Shown: positions 51,095 to 60,200 of the stretch, one piece after another
How the letters are laid out: every line of letters starts with the position of its first letter
Position numbering within the stretch: the first letter of the stretch is position 1
Program-made: the position numbers and the translations under genes
Notes under the pieces: model-generated
Told to the model about the DNA's origin: nothing
The model's database searches: none
Seen by the model: the letters and a program-made list of their open reading frames with translations, nothing else
DNA from: Rhodanobacteraceae bacterium
Lineage (GTDB): Bacteria; Pseudomonadota; Gammaproteobacteria; Xanthomonadales; Rhodanobacteraceae
NCBI GenBank assembly: GCA_004299555.1
Contig: SCQU01000006.1
Span: 1 to 64,000, forward strand
Direction of reading: 5' to 3'
Length of the DNA stretch: 64,000 bases

Positions 51095-51988
51095 TCAGTC
51101 GCCCATTTGCTTTTGCAGGTGCTCGCGGCGTTCCTGCGCGTCCAGCGACAGTACGGCGATCGGGCGCGCCTCCAGGCGCTCCAGACCGATTTCCTCGTCG
51201 GTCTCCTCGCAATAACCGTAGCGGCCTTCCTCGATCTTGCGCAGGGCCTTTTCGATCTTGGAAATCAGCTTGCGATACCGGTCGCGCGTCCGTAGTTCCA
51301 GCGAGTTCTCGGTCTCACGCGTGGCGCGCTCGGCATCATCGCCGACGTCACGCACTTCGCCGCGCAGATTTTCCATCGTCTGGCGCGATTCCTCGACCAG
51401 CTGGTCGCGCCAGCTCTTCAGCTTCTGGCGAAAGTACGCCAGCTGCCGCGGCCCCATGTATTCCTCTTTGTCGTTCGGATGGTAGTCCTTGGGCAGGTCG
51501 ATGTTGACGGTCGCCGGCAACGCGTAGCGGCCATCCTCGCGGGTCAACGTCTGCTCATCGACGGCGGCCACGTTCAACCGCGCCGCAACGCCGCCGGCTG
51601 GCCGTGCCGGCACCGGCTTGCGCACCGGCGCAGGGGCGCGTACCACCGGCTGCGCGGCTGCGCCATGCGCGTGCGCCCTGGCGCCATGCGCGTGGGTTTG
51701 CCGCGTGGACGCCGCGGCCGCCGGCTTGTTGGCGCGCGTGCGCGCATGCGGAGCCTGCGCCGCCTTCCGGGCGGCCGGCTTCACCGGCCTGGCGGCCGGA
51801 GCCGCGGCCCGCACCTTTCCCTGGCGCGGCTTTGCAGTCTTGGCAGCCTTCACGGGCGCCTTGCGGAGGGGCCTTGCAGCCGTCTTCTTCACGGGCTTGG
51901 CCTTGACAGCCTTGGCCTTGACAGCCTTGGCCGCGGGCTTGGCTGCCTTCGGACTGCGCTTGGCGGCGCGTTGCTTCGGTTTTGCCAT
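51095..51988 (-). CDS. dksA: RNA polymerase factor DksA, tailed and without zinc ligands
   Basis: Secondary-channel regulator that works with ppGpp, 297 residues, about twice the E. coli length (151). Residues 1-150 are a Lys/Ala/Pro-rich histone-H1-like extension, with KAVKAK and KPAARK repeats and a His/Ala patch. The canonical part contains a coiled coil with DVGDDAERATRE (the DxxDxA tip is present) and a globular end. The zinc-finger cysteines are reduced to C260; the other three positions are T263, S281 and A284, so it should not bind zinc. ATG 51988 opens the Lys-rich leader. Confidence 0.92.
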   Translation of the reverse strand: MAKPKQRAAKRSPKAAKPAAKAVKAKAVKAKPVKKTAARPLRKAPVKAAKTAKPRQGKVRAAAPAARPVKPAARKAAQAPHARTRANKPAAAASTRQTHAHGARAHAHGAAAQPVVRAPAPVRKPVPARPAGGVAARLNVAAVDEQTLTREDGRYALPATVNIDLPKDYHPNDKEEYMGPRQLAYFRQKLKSWRDQLVEESRQTMENLRGEVRDVGDDAERATRETENSLELRTRDRYRKLISKIEKALRKIEEGRYGYCEETDEEIGLERLEARPIAVLSLDAQERREHLQKQMGD

Positions 51989-52095
51989 GGTCCCTGCACT
52001 CGAGGTTGTGGAGATGCGACCGCGTGTTATAGCGTAGTCACCCCGACCGGGCAACCGGTTTGAACACATCCGCCCACCGGTTGGCCCCATCGCCC

Positions 52096-52347
52096 GTGCT
52101 CCGCATCCTGCTATTCATGATCGCCGCGTACAAGCGCGTGCTGAGTCCGTTCATCGGCGGGCACTGCCGTTTTTACCCCACCTGCTCCACTTACGCGCGC
52201 ATCGCCATCGTGCGTTTCGGGCCCTGGCGCGGCAGCCTGCTTGCGGCGTGGCGTATCCTGCGCTGCCAGCCCCTGTGTGAGGGCGGTACCGATCCCGTGC
52301 CCGATCATTTCACGCTGCACCGCTGCGGCACCCACGGAGAACACTGA
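52096..52347 (+). CDS. yidD: membrane protein insertion factor YidD
   Basis: Small membrane-associated protein (about 83 residues) that helps YidC insert proteins. Conserved cysteines and pattern are present: GGHCRFYPTCSTYARIA, then RILRCQPLCEGGTDPVP. The start is uncertain: GTG 52096 fits the homologues, TTG 52060 gives 95 residues. Its TGA is followed directly by the ATG of pyrC, so the two are co-translated. It is not in the usual rnpA-yidD-yidC cluster. Confidence 0.9.
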   Translation: MLRILLFMIAAYKRVLSPFIGGHCRFYPTCSTYARIAIVRFGPWRGSLLAAWRILRCQPLCEGGTDPVPDHFTLHRCGTHGEH

Positions 52348-53682
52348 ATGGCCGACTGGCTGATCCGGAACGCCGAACTCGTCAGCGAAGGCCGGCGTTT
52401 TGGTGCCGACCTGCGCGTACGCGGACAGCGGATCGAGCAGATCGGCGCTGGCCTCGCGGCCCACGCGAACGAGCGGGTCTTTGACGCCTCGGGCCTGTGG
52501 CTGCTGCCCGGGATGATCGATGACCATGTGCATTTCCGTGAGCCAGGCTACACCGCCAAGGCCGACATCGCGTCCGAATCGCGCGCGGCGGTGGCGGGTG
52601 GTGTCACCAGTTTTTTCGAGATGCCCAACACCCGGCCAGCGACGCTGAGCCAGGCGCTGCTGGAGGACAAATACGCGATCGCCGCGCGCACCTCGCTTGC
52701 CAACTACGCCTTCTATTTCGGCGCCAGCAACGGCAACCTCGACGCGATCCGTGCGCTCGACCCGCGCAAGGTGCCAGGCGTCAAGGTGTTCCTGTGCGAA
52801 TCCACCGGCGATCTGTGCGTCAGTGATCCCGCCGCGCTGGACGGCGTGTTCCGCGACTCGCCGGTCACGGTGCTGGTGCATTGCGAGGACGCCCGCACCG
52901 TCCACGCCAACCTCGACCGTGCCAAGGCACGCTACGGTGATGCGATCCCGATCGCACGGCACCCTGAAATCCGGTCACGCCAGGCCTGTTTCGAGTCGAC
53001 CCGATGGGCGGTGGCGACCGCGCGCCGCCACGGTACGCGCCTGCACGTGTTGCACGTCTCGACCGCCGACGAGCTGGCACTGTTCGAACCCGGCCCGATC
53101 GCGGGAAAACAGGTTACCGCCGAGACCTGCGTGCATTTCCTGCGCTGGTGCGACGCCGATTACGCAACCCTTGGCGGCAAGATCAAGTGCAACCCGGCGA
53201 TCAAGGCCGCGGCGGATCGCGCAGCGTTGACCAGGGCACTGGCCGACACCCGCATCGACATCCTTGCGACCGACCACGCGCCGCACCTCGCGTCGGAAAA
53301 GGCCAACCCCTACGTGCGCTGCCCGTCCGGGATCCCGTTGATCCAGTTCGCGCTGCAGGCGGCACTGGAATGCGTATTCCGCGGCGACCTCACGCTGGAG
53401 CGGCTGGTCGAGGCGTATGCCCACGCGCCCGCCGTGCGCTTCGCGGTCACGGATCGGGGTTTCCTGCGTGAAGGCTATTTTGCAGACCTCGTACTGGTCA
53501 ATCCCGCGCAACCGCAAACCGTGCACCGGGAGCAGATCCTGTCGAAGTGCGGCTGGTCGCCGTTCGAGGGCGATACGTTCCGCACCAGCATTGCCGCGAC
53601 GTTCGTGAACGGGAATCTGGTTGCGCGCGAGGGCACGCTGCTGCACGCGGCGCCCGGCCTGCGGCTGACGTTCAACCGTTGA
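52348..53682 (+). CDS. pyrC: dihydroorotase
   Basis: Amidohydrolase closing carbamoyl-aspartate to dihydroorotate in pyrimidine synthesis, 444 residues, class I type (longer than E. coli PyrC). Metal ligands H60 and H62 lie in DDHVHFREPG. Other conserved parts are FFEMPNT, VHCEDARTV, CVHFLRWCD and ILATDHAPH. It starts right after yidD. Lack of neighbouring pyr genes is normal in this group. Hydantoinase or allantoinase are alternatives but the motif set favours dihydroorotase. Confidence 0.9.
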   Translation: MADWLIRNAELVSEGRRFGADLRVRGQRIEQIGAGLAAHANERVFDASGLWLLPGMIDDHVHFREPGYTAKADIASESRAAVAGGVTSFFEMPNTRPATLSQALLEDKYAIAARTSLANYAFYFGASNGNLDAIRALDPRKVPGVKVFLCESTGDLCVSDPAALDGVFRDSPVTVLVHCEDARTVHANLDRAKARYGDAIPIARHPEIRSRQACFESTRWAVATARRHGTRLHVLHVSTADELALFEPGPIAGKQVTAETCVHFLRWCDADYATLGGKIKCNPAIKAAADRAALTRALADTRIDILATDHAPHLASEKANPYVRCPSGIPLIQFALQAALECVFRGDLTLERLVEAYAHAPAVRFAVTDRGFLREGYFADLVLVNPAQPQTVHREQILSKCGWSPFEGDTFRTSIAATFVNGNLVAREGTLLHAAPGLRLTFNR

Positions 53683-53686
53683 GGGC

Positions 53687-54604
53687 TCAGAAGTTCTTGC
53701 AGACTTCCGCGACCGCATCGTGCGGGTGCAGGCTTTCGTGGTGCGCCGCCCGGATACGGTAGCCGGCGATGCGCGCGTCGGTGTCGAGCGCCGCGCACAT
53801 GCGTCGCGCGGCGTCCTCGCAAAACATCAGGTTTTCGGCGTTCAATTTCGCAAACGCCTGCTCGTCTTCGCGCTTGACGGCCGTCTGCACCGGCGTCGCC
53901 AGCGCGCGCTCAAGCATGTCCACCAGCTCGGACACCGGCAGATCAAACCCTGCCGCCAACCGCACCACGACGTTCGCCGTGCTGCGTTGTGCGTGCGGGG
54001 TTGCGGCCACGCCGCGTTCACTGCCCAGCCATTCACGCACGGCACGCTGCGACGGTACCGCACCCGCAAAATCCGCGTCGAAGCGTTGCTGGTTGAGCTG
54101 CCGCGACAACGCGGCCGAGGCCGGACACGTCGACGAGTAGAGCAGTTCGCAACCCAGTTGCACACTGAAGCGTTCACCCAGCAGCTGCGCTTCAACCGTG
54201 ACCGGGTAGGCACGCCAACCGGTGTTGTCACTGACCAGCGCCGGGCGTTGCAGCAGCTGCGAATACTCGACGCGCAGGCGGGCCCGGCTGGAAAGCCCCG
54301 CGTGCGACGCCACCAGCGCGTGCAACAAGCTGCACAAACCCGCGGGCGTCAACACCTGACCTGCGAGCGACTGCTCGAGCGCGAGATACAGGCGCGACAT
54401 GTGGATACCACGCGCGGCGGGATCGGCAAGGTTCACCTGCACCGACACCCGCGCGGGCACGGTCAGCGTGCCCCCGCGGCCATCCGCACAACGCACCGGC
54501 AAGTCGATGCCATCCATGCCCACCCAGTCCAGTGCGCCGCCCGCGGCCGGCTCGGGGCCGGTCGCCACATCAGGCAAGCGCCGATCATCTGCAACCGTAT
54601 TCAT
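53687..54604 (-). CDS. folE2: GTP cyclohydrolase FolE2 (type IB)
   Basis: First enzyme of folate or queuosine precursor synthesis from GTP, 305 residues. LPDVAT near the N-terminus, GIHMSRLY and STCPASAALSRQ (catalytic Cys in STCP) identify the zinc-independent type IB family. This type typically functions when zinc is scarce and is often under Zur; no Zur box was found nearby. It is last of the five-gene operon and overlaps the upstream gene by ATGA. Confidence 0.93.
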   Translation of the reverse strand: MNTVADDRRLPDVATGPEPAAGGALDWVGMDGIDLPVRCADGRGGTLTVPARVSVQVNLADPAARGIHMSRLYLALEQSLAGQVLTPAGLCSLLHALVASHAGLSSRARLRVEYSQLLQRPALVSDNTGWRAYPVTVEAQLLGERFSVQLGCELLYSSTCPASAALSRQLNQQRFDADFAGAVPSQRAVREWLGSERGVAATPHAQRSTANVVVRLAAGFDLPVSELVDMLERALATPVQTAVKREDEQAFAKLNAENLMFCEDAARRMCAALDTDARIAGYRIRAAHHESLHPHDAVAEVCKNF

Positions 54605-55449
54605 GAGCTCGACTCGCTTTGCGCCATGCCACGCCAGATGCGGGCCGCACGCCAGGTTTTCAATACGTTCCCCACGCGATGCACCGGCGCACGCAACGCC
54701 GCCACCGGATCGTCCGCCCGCTGCGCGCGCCGGAGCGAATCCAGATCGCGCTGGCCGCCGGCGAGGCGAAACAGCGTCAGCGGCCCCGCCAGTGTAGCCG
54801 CGCCCGCCAGCCGCCGTTCGAGCGTGGCCAGGTAGTCCCGGTACGCCGCGCGACGCGCCGCGCTGTCGCGGCCCAACGCGTCGATGCTGAGCGCGTGGCG
54901 GGCCAGCAGGTTCATCGGCAATGGCGAGCGCGCATGTTCCACTTCGGCATCCAGTCCCCGCGCCGCGCCTGCGAGGTGCGCCAGCAGCGTTACCTCGGCC
55001 GCGCGCGGGCTGTCGGCGCCGGCATCAAACCAGACCCGCGTCTCCAGTGCCGCGACCGCGTGCGCAAACGGGGCGCGGGCCGCGCACTGCGCCGCAAAGT
55101 CCGCGGCCGGCGCGGCGTCCAGCCATGCAACCGCCGCGTCCACCGGCGCCGTCCAGTATCCCTCGGGCACCCGCTTCGCGCGCGCATCGGCAAACAGCGC
55201 CCCGGTCAGCGGATGCCGGGTTTCACCGCGGGCCGCGTGTTCCATCTCTTCACGCCACCAGCCCAATTTGACGATCGCAACCTGTGGTTCCCGCACCTCG
55301 CGTACGGCCTTCAGCCACTCGCGTTCCAGGGCCGCCAGCGCGCCGAAACAGGCGCGCTCATCGGCACGCAGGAACAGCCATGCCACCGCGCACTCCGGGT
55401 GCGCGTCGCGCCACTGGTCAAGATAGCTGTCGAACGCGCTTGCGCTCAT
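54601..55449 (-). CDS. squalene/phytoene synthase-like protein
   Basis: A 282-residue helical protein of the isoprenoid synthase fold. IVKLGWWREEMEHAARGE (about residues 59-76) matches the WWR-E region of the squalene/phytoene synthase family. The first aspartate-rich substrate motif (DxxxD) is replaced by a stretch with Glu and Ala, as in the non-catalytic NDUFAF6 branch that assists respiratory complex I. It lies between the ubiG-mupP genes and folE2, overlapping both neighbours by 4 bases. Whether it binds isoprenoids is unknown. Confidence 0.75.
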   Translation of the reverse strand: MSASAFDSYLDQWRDAHPECAVAWLFLRADERACFGALAALEREWLKAVREVREPQVAIVKLGWWREEMEHAARGETRHPLTGALFADARAKRVPEGYWTAPVDAAVAWLDAAPAADFAAQCAARAPFAHAVAALETRVWFDAGADSPRAAEVTLLAHLAGAARGLDAEVEHARSPLPMNLLARHALSIDALGRDSAARRAAYRDYLATLERRLAGAATLAGPLTLFRLAGGQRDLDSLRRAQRADDPVAALRAPVHRVGNVLKTWRAARIWRGMAQSESSS

Positions 55450-56111
55450 GCCGCACCCAGCAGCCGTGCGAGCTCAGCCGCATCCGCGCTGACGGCGTCC
55501 GGTCGCCAGGCGCGTGGATCGGCACCGTCCAGATACCCCCACGCTGCCGCCACGGTGAACAGGCCCGCCGCGTGACCAGCCTGGATGTCGCGCGGATCGT
55601 CCCCGACAAACACACTCCGCCCCGGGTCGACGTGCGCCAGCGCGCAGGCGTGCAGGACCGGCGCCGGATCGGGCTTGCGCTGCCGCAAGGTGTCGCCACC
55701 CACGATCGCTGCCGCACGCGCGGCATAGCCCAGTTTGTCAATCACCAGCTCCACCAGATTTTCCGCCTTGTTGCTGACCACCCCCCAGGCCACGCCGCGG
55801 GTCTCGAGCGCACGCAGCAACGCGTCGATGCCGGCAAAGGCCCGGGTCTGCGCCATGCCGGTCGCCACGTACAGGGCAAGGAAGCGCGGCAGCGCCGCAT
55901 CGACCGCGGATTCATCGTCACCCACGGCGCTGCGCAAAACCGCACGCGCGCCCCGCGAGACGATCTCGCGCACGCGCGTGAACGGCGGCACCGGAAGTCC
56001 ACGTTCGCCGCACAGCGCCGCGAGCGCCGCATGCATGTCGCGCGCCGAATCCACGAGGGTGCCGTCGAGGTCAAAAAACACCCCGGCCAAGGGTTGCGGC
56101 AGCCGTTTCAT
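55446..56111 (-). CDS. mupP: HAD phosphatase, probable MurNAc-6-P phosphatase MupP
   Basis: Haloacid-dehalogenase phosphatase of 221 residues. D14 and D16 lie in FFDLDGTLVDSA, VVSNKAE gives motif II, and FVGDDPRDIQAG motif IV. Both phosphoglycolate phosphatase Gph and MurNAc-6-phosphate phosphatase MupP share these. The position directly after ubiG matches the Pseudomonas ubiG-mupP arrangement, and residues such as GLPV, VSRGARAV and DIQAGHAAG resemble MupP. MupP recycles cell-wall amino sugar for UDP-MurNAc. Starts ATG 56111 overlapping the ubiG stop. Confidence 0.78.
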   Translation of the reverse strand: MKRLPQPLAGVFFDLDGTLVDSARDMHAALAALCGERGLPVPPFTRVREIVSRGARAVLRSAVGDDESAVDAALPRFLALYVATGMAQTRAFAGIDALLRALETRGVAWGVVSNKAENLVELVIDKLGYAARAAAIVGGDTLRQRKPDPAPVLHACALAHVDPGRSVFVGDDPRDIQAGHAAGLFTVAAAWGYLDGADPRAWRPDAVSADAAELARLLGAA

Positions 56112-56839
56112 GGGCTGGGCTTGCTGGCACACACGAGGTAATTGACCGCCAGGTGTCGCGTCAGCCAAACCTTGCGATTCAACGGGTTGTAGGCAATTCC
56201 TGACAGCTCGTCAAGTACCAGCCCGGCATGACGCAACAGCGCGGCAAGTTCGGAGGGCTTGATGAATTGCCGGTAGTCGTGGGTGCCGCGCGGCAGCAGG
56301 CGCGCCACGTACTCGGCGCCCAGAATCGCCGTCAGGAAACTCGCCGGCGTGCGGTTCAGGGTCGAGACGAACAGCTTGCCGCCCGGCCGCAGCAACGCAG
56401 CCAGGTCGGCCACCAGCGCCGCCGGATCGGGGACGTGCTCGATCAGTTCCATGCAACACACGGCATCGAATGCGGCGGGTTCGGCCGCCGCGAGGTCGCG
56501 CGAGGAACACAGCCGATAATCGATCGCCAGCGGGTCCGGCAACCCGGCGTTGGTCTCGCGCAGATGCAATCTGGCGACTTCGATGACTTCCGGCGCAAGG
56601 TCAATCGCCGTCACCCCGGCCCCGGCCTTGGCCAGTGCCTCGCTCAAGAGTCCCCCGCCGCACCCCACATCGGCTACACGCGCCCCCCGCAGCACCACGC
56701 GCTGCGCCACGTAGGCCAGGCGTACCGGGTTGAGGTCGTGCAACGGGCGCGATTCTCCATCCGGATCCCACCAGCGATACGCGAGCTTGCCGAAACGGGC
56801 CAGTTCCTCGGGATCGGCGTTGTGGTCTGCTGGCGTCAT
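56108..56839 (-). CDS. ubiG: ubiquinone methyltransferase UbiG
   Basis: SAM-dependent O-methyltransferase for the two O-methylations of ubiquinone, 243 residues. VADVGCGGGLLSEAL (residues 55-69) is motif I; MELIEHVPDPAAL is the typical UbiG segment; STLNRTPASFL follows. ATG 56839 overlaps the mtaD TGA by 4 bases. It is the second gene in the coupled operon. Confidence 0.96.
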   Translation of the reverse strand: MTPADHNADPEELARFGKLAYRWWDPDGESRPLHDLNPVRLAYVAQRVVLRGARVADVGCGGGLLSEALAKAGAGVTAIDLAPEVIEVARLHLRETNAGLPDPLAIDYRLCSSRDLAAAEPAAFDAVCCMELIEHVPDPAALVADLAALLRPGGKLFVSTLNRTPASFLTAILGAEYVARLLPRGTHDYRQFIKPSELAALLRHAGLVLDELSGIAYNPLNRKVWLTRHLAVNYLVCASKPSP

Positions 56840-58197
56840 GACATGGGCGTGCATCGAGTGCCGGCGATGCGGTCGCGCCACCGGTGGGCTTTGTCCAGCA
56901 CGCCGGCAAGGTCGAAATCGACCAGCTCGCCCGCGGCCAGCTTGCGTTTGCCGTCGATCCACACGTCGCTCACCTGCCGGCGCGACGCCGCATAGACCAG
57001 CTGCGAGATGACATTGTAAAGCGGCCGGGTTTCCACCGCGTCCAGGTTCACCGCGGCAAGGTCCGCGCGCTTGCCCGCCGTAATCGACCCGATGCGCTCG
57101 CCGAGGCCCAGCGCGCGCGCGCCGTTCAGGGTCGCCGCCTGCAGCGCGAACGCGGCAGCGAACGCGGACGCGTCACCGGCCACGCCCTTGGCCAGCAGTG
57201 CGGCGGTGCGCAGTTCGCCGAACATGTCCAGGTCGTTGTTGGACGCGCAGCCGTCGGTGCCCAGCGCAAGGTTGACACCCGCGCGGCGGATCTTCTCGGC
57301 GGGGCAGAACCCCGAGGCGAGCTTCAGGTTGGACTCGGGGCAGTGCACCACCGACACGCCGGCTTCGGCGCAGGTCGCGATTTCCGAATCGGTAACCTGC
57401 GTCATGTGGACCGCGATCAGGCGGTCATTGACCAGCCCCAGCTTTTGCAGGCGCTGCAACGGACGCACGCCGTGCTCGCGCTTGCTGTCTTCGACTTCCT
57501 GCGCCGTCTCCATGAGGTGCAGGTGTACCGGCAGATCAAGCTGGTCGGCCAGCGTACGGATGCGTTCGAACGCTGCGTCCGCGACCGTGTACGGCGCGTG
57601 CGGTGCAAACGAGGTGCTCACGAGCGCATCGCCGCGATAGCGGTCATGGACCTCGAGCGCGCGATCGAAATACTCGTCACGCGTCTGCGCCCAGGCGCTC
57701 GGAAACTCGACGATGGGCAGGCCCACGAGGGCGCGGAACCCATGCTGCCGGTAGACCTGCGCCTGTACGTCGGGAAAGAAATAGTTCTCACTGCAGCAGG
57801 TCGTGCCGCCGCGGAGCATCCCGGCGATCGCGAGCTCAACGCCATCGCGCACGAACCCGGGCCCCATCACCCTGGCTTCGACCGGCCAGACGTGCTCGCG
57901 CAGCCAGGTCATGAGCGGCAGGTCGTCGGCCAGCCCGCGCAGCAGGATCATCGGGTTGTGGGTGTGCGCGTTGACGAAGCCCGGGAGCAACGCGTGATCG
58001 GGCAACCTGACGCGCTCGCGGGGCGCGTATTTGGCGTCCGCCACCGCGGCCGGCAGTACCTCGACGATCAAGCCGGCATCGACCGCGACCGCGTGGTGTT
58101 CCAGCACTTCTTCGGCCGGCTCAACCGGCACCACCCAGCGGGCGCTGAGGAGAAGGTCGATGGGTTGCGGCGTCGGGGCGCGCGCGATGTCGGTCAT
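56836..58197 (-). CDS. mtaD: 5-methylthioadenosine/S-adenosylhomocysteine deaminase
   Basis: Amidohydrolase-superfamily deaminase, 453 residues, releasing ammonia from methylthioadenosine or S-adenosylhomocysteine. Metal ligands are in NAHTHNPMILLRG, HLHLMETAQEV and GTDGCASNNDLDMF. The first gene of the mtaD-ubiG-mupP order known from Pseudomonas. UbiG makes S-adenosylhomocysteine, which MtaD can help remove; this fits co-expression. GTP or guanine deaminases are remote alternatives. Confidence 0.92.
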   Translation of the reverse strand: MTDIARAPTPQPIDLLLSARWVVPVEPAEEVLEHHAVAVDAGLIVEVLPAAVADAKYAPRERVRLPDHALLPGFVNAHTHNPMILLRGLADDLPLMTWLREHVWPVEARVMGPGFVRDGVELAIAGMLRGGTTCCSENYFFPDVQAQVYRQHGFRALVGLPIVEFPSAWAQTRDEYFDRALEVHDRYRGDALVSTSFAPHAPYTVADAAFERIRTLADQLDLPVHLHLMETAQEVEDSKREHGVRPLQRLQKLGLVNDRLIAVHMTQVTDSEIATCAEAGVSVVHCPESNLKLASGFCPAEKIRRAGVNLALGTDGCASNNDLDMFGELRTAALLAKGVAGDASAFAAAFALQAATLNGARALGLGERIGSITAGKRADLAAVNLDAVETRPLYNVISQLVYAASRRQVSDVWIDGKRKLAAGELVDFDLAGVLDKAHRWRDRIAGTRCTPMS

Positions 58198-58216
58198 GGA
58201 GCGCCTTTCCTATGCT

Positions 58217-58237
58217 GTCATTCCCGCACCGGCGGGC
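58217..58237. repeat. GTCATTCCCGC half repeat
   Basis: GTCATTCCCGCACCGGCGGG, with a small CCCGC-ACC-GGCGGG-type fold, lies between mtaD and efp. It resembles one arm of the element at 6604-6703. Confidence 0.45.
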
Positions 58238-58325
58238 GTCCGGCGCCGTGGCTGCCCCTGGCACCGGATCGCCGCCGATCCGTCCCAGAAACGATACCTT
58301 GGCGAAACCGCGCGCGGCCGATGCG

Positions 58326-58892
58326 TCATTTCACCCGGCTCACGTACTCGCCGGTACGCGTATCGACACGGATTACCTCGTCCTGGTTGACGAACAGGGG
58401 TACGCGCACCACCGCGCCGGTTTCCAGGGTGGCCGGCTTGCCGCCGCCGCCCGAGGTGTCGCCCCGCACGCCGGGGTCGGTCTGGGCAATCTTGAGCTCA
58501 ACGAAATTGGGCGGCAACACCGACAGCGGGGCACCGTTCCACAAGGTGACGATGCACTCCTCCTCGCCCTTGAGCCACTGCGCCGCCTCGCCCATCGCAG
58601 CCTTGTCGGCGCGATGCTGTTCGAAGGACTCGGGCTCCATGAAATACCAGAACTCGCCGTCGGTGTAGAGGTACTGCATGTTGGTGTCGATAACATCGGC
58701 GCCCTCGACGCCATCGGTCGCCTTCATGGTTTTTTCGGTGGTGCGGCCGTTCTTCAGGTTGCGGATGCGAATGCGTGTGAACGCCTGCCCTTTTCCAGGC
58801 TTGATGAAATCCGCACCGACGATGACATAGGGGTCACCGTCGACGATGATCTTCAAGCCGTTCTTGACATCGTTCAGACCGTAGTTGGCCAT
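58326..58892 (-). CDS. efp: translation elongation factor P
   Basis: Ribosome-binding factor that relieves stalling at polyproline, 188 residues. The KPGKGQAF loop (residues 31-38) presents K34, which receives a beta-lysyl group from EpmA using (R)-beta-lysine made by EpmB, encoded divergently next door. The three OB-like domains end in [11 protein letters not shown] 58892 opens [12 protein letters not shown]. Confidence 0.97.
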   Translation of the reverse strand: MANYGLNDVKNGLKIIVDGDPYVIVGADFIKPGKGQAFTRIRIRNLKNGRTTEKTMKATDGVEGADVIDTNMQYLYTDGEFWYFMEPESFEQHRADKAAMGEAAQWLKGEEECIVTLWNGAPLSVLPPNFVELKIAQTDPGVRGDTSGGGGKPATLETGAVVRVPLFVNQDEVIRVDTRTGEYVSRVK

Positions 58893-58999
58893 ACTGGGCT
58901 CCGTGGATGCGTGGCACCCGCCGGGCGCGTGGCCGCAACGGGGTGGTTGATCTAGAATGATGGATTGCGCGGACCCAAAACTCCGCGCCAGGGTCGCAC

Positions 59000-60010
59000 A
59001 TGATAACTGCAATCAGTCAATCCACGCAGCCGGGAACCCTGCCCGACTGGCGTCAGGGGCTGCGCGACGCGGTGACCGACGCGCACGAGCTGCTGGCACT
59101 GGTCGGCCTGCCGGAACTGGCCAACCGCCTGCCGGCCGCGGACGCCGGCTTCGCACTGAAGGTCACCCGCAGCTTCATCCGGCGGATGCGCCGCCGCGAC
59201 CCGAGGGACCCCCTGCTGCTGCAGGTGTTGCCGGTGCTGGCCGAGCTGGACGAGGTGCCGGGATTCACCGATGACGCGGTGGGCGACCTCGACGCCATCG
59301 AAGGCCACGGCGTCCTGCACAAGTACCAGGGCCGCGCGCTGTTGATTGCCGCCGGTTCCTGCGCGGTGAACTGCCGCTATTGCTTCCGCCGCCACTTTCC
59401 CTATGCCGAGGAACTGGCGGCCGGCCATGCGTGGTATGAGGCTTTGAAATGCCTCAAGGCCGACCCCTCGATCGGCGAAGTCATCCTTTCCGGCGGTGAC
59501 CCGCTGGTGCTGTCGACCAAAAAGCTCAAGGACTTCACCGACGGCTTGCGCGACGTGCCGCAGGTCACGCGCCTGCGGATCCATTCGCGCCTGCCGGTGG
59601 TATTGCCCGAACGGATCGACGCCGCTTTTTGCACCTGGCTTGCCGAGCTGCCCCTGCAGCGCGTCGTGGTCATCCACGCCAACCACGCCAACGAGCTGGA
59701 CGCGACCGTAGCGGCGGCCTGCGCGCGGATGCAGGCGGCCGGCATCACGTTGTTCAACCAATCGGTGTTGCTGCGCGGGGTCAATGACAGCGCCGATGCC
59801 CTGGTCGACCTGTCCGAGCGGCTGTTTGCAATCGGCGTGCTGCCCTATTACCTGCACCAGCTCGACCGCGTGCGCGGCACCGCCCACTTCGAAGTGCCTG
59901 ATGCGCGCGCGCGCGAACTTGCCCACGCCATGCGCAGCCGCCTGCCCGGATTCCTGGTTCCGCGTCTGGTGCGCGAGGTTGCCGGCGAGGACTCCAAGCA
60001 CCCGCTATGA
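59000..60010 (+). CDS. epmB: EF-P beta-lysylation enzyme EpmB
   Basis: Radical-SAM lysine 2,3-aminomutase of 336 residues. The iron-sulfur motif CAVNCRYC gives C121, C125, C128. SGGDPL and the PLP-binding region near the C-terminus ([15 protein letters not shown]) follow. AGGG lies 6 bases before ATG 59000. It is divergent from efp (107-base gap). The third member, epmA, is not in the window. The N-terminus lacks the extra zinc-binding extension of clostridial KamA. Confidence 0.95.
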   Translation: MITAISQSTQPGTLPDWRQGLRDAVTDAHELLALVGLPELANRLPAADAGFALKVTRSFIRRMRRRDPRDPLLLQVLPVLAELDEVPGFTDDAVGDLDAIEGHGVLHKYQGRALLIAAGSCAVNCRYCFRRHFPYAEELAAGHAWYEALKCLKADPSIGEVILSGGDPLVLSTKKLKDFTDGLRDVPQVTRLRIHSRLPVVLPERIDAAFCTWLAELPLQRVVVIHANHANELDATVAAACARMQAAGITLFNQSVLLRGVNDSADALVDLSERLFAIGVLPYYLHQLDRVRGTAHFEVPDARARELAHAMRSRLPGFLVPRLVREVAGEDSKHPL

Positions 60011-60200
60011 CGGCACCGCTTATGACGGCACGGCTGGCGCCGCCCGCGACGATCGGGTACAAAGCGGGGATGGGATGATTACGGCGACTGCCTACCCGGG
60101 AGCTTTTACCGGTACCGTGGGTGCCGAAAGCGTGCAAGGATGCCGTTGCACCTGCAGGATGCAACCTGCCCAAGCGGTGCCTGCAATCGAAGGTTCATAA

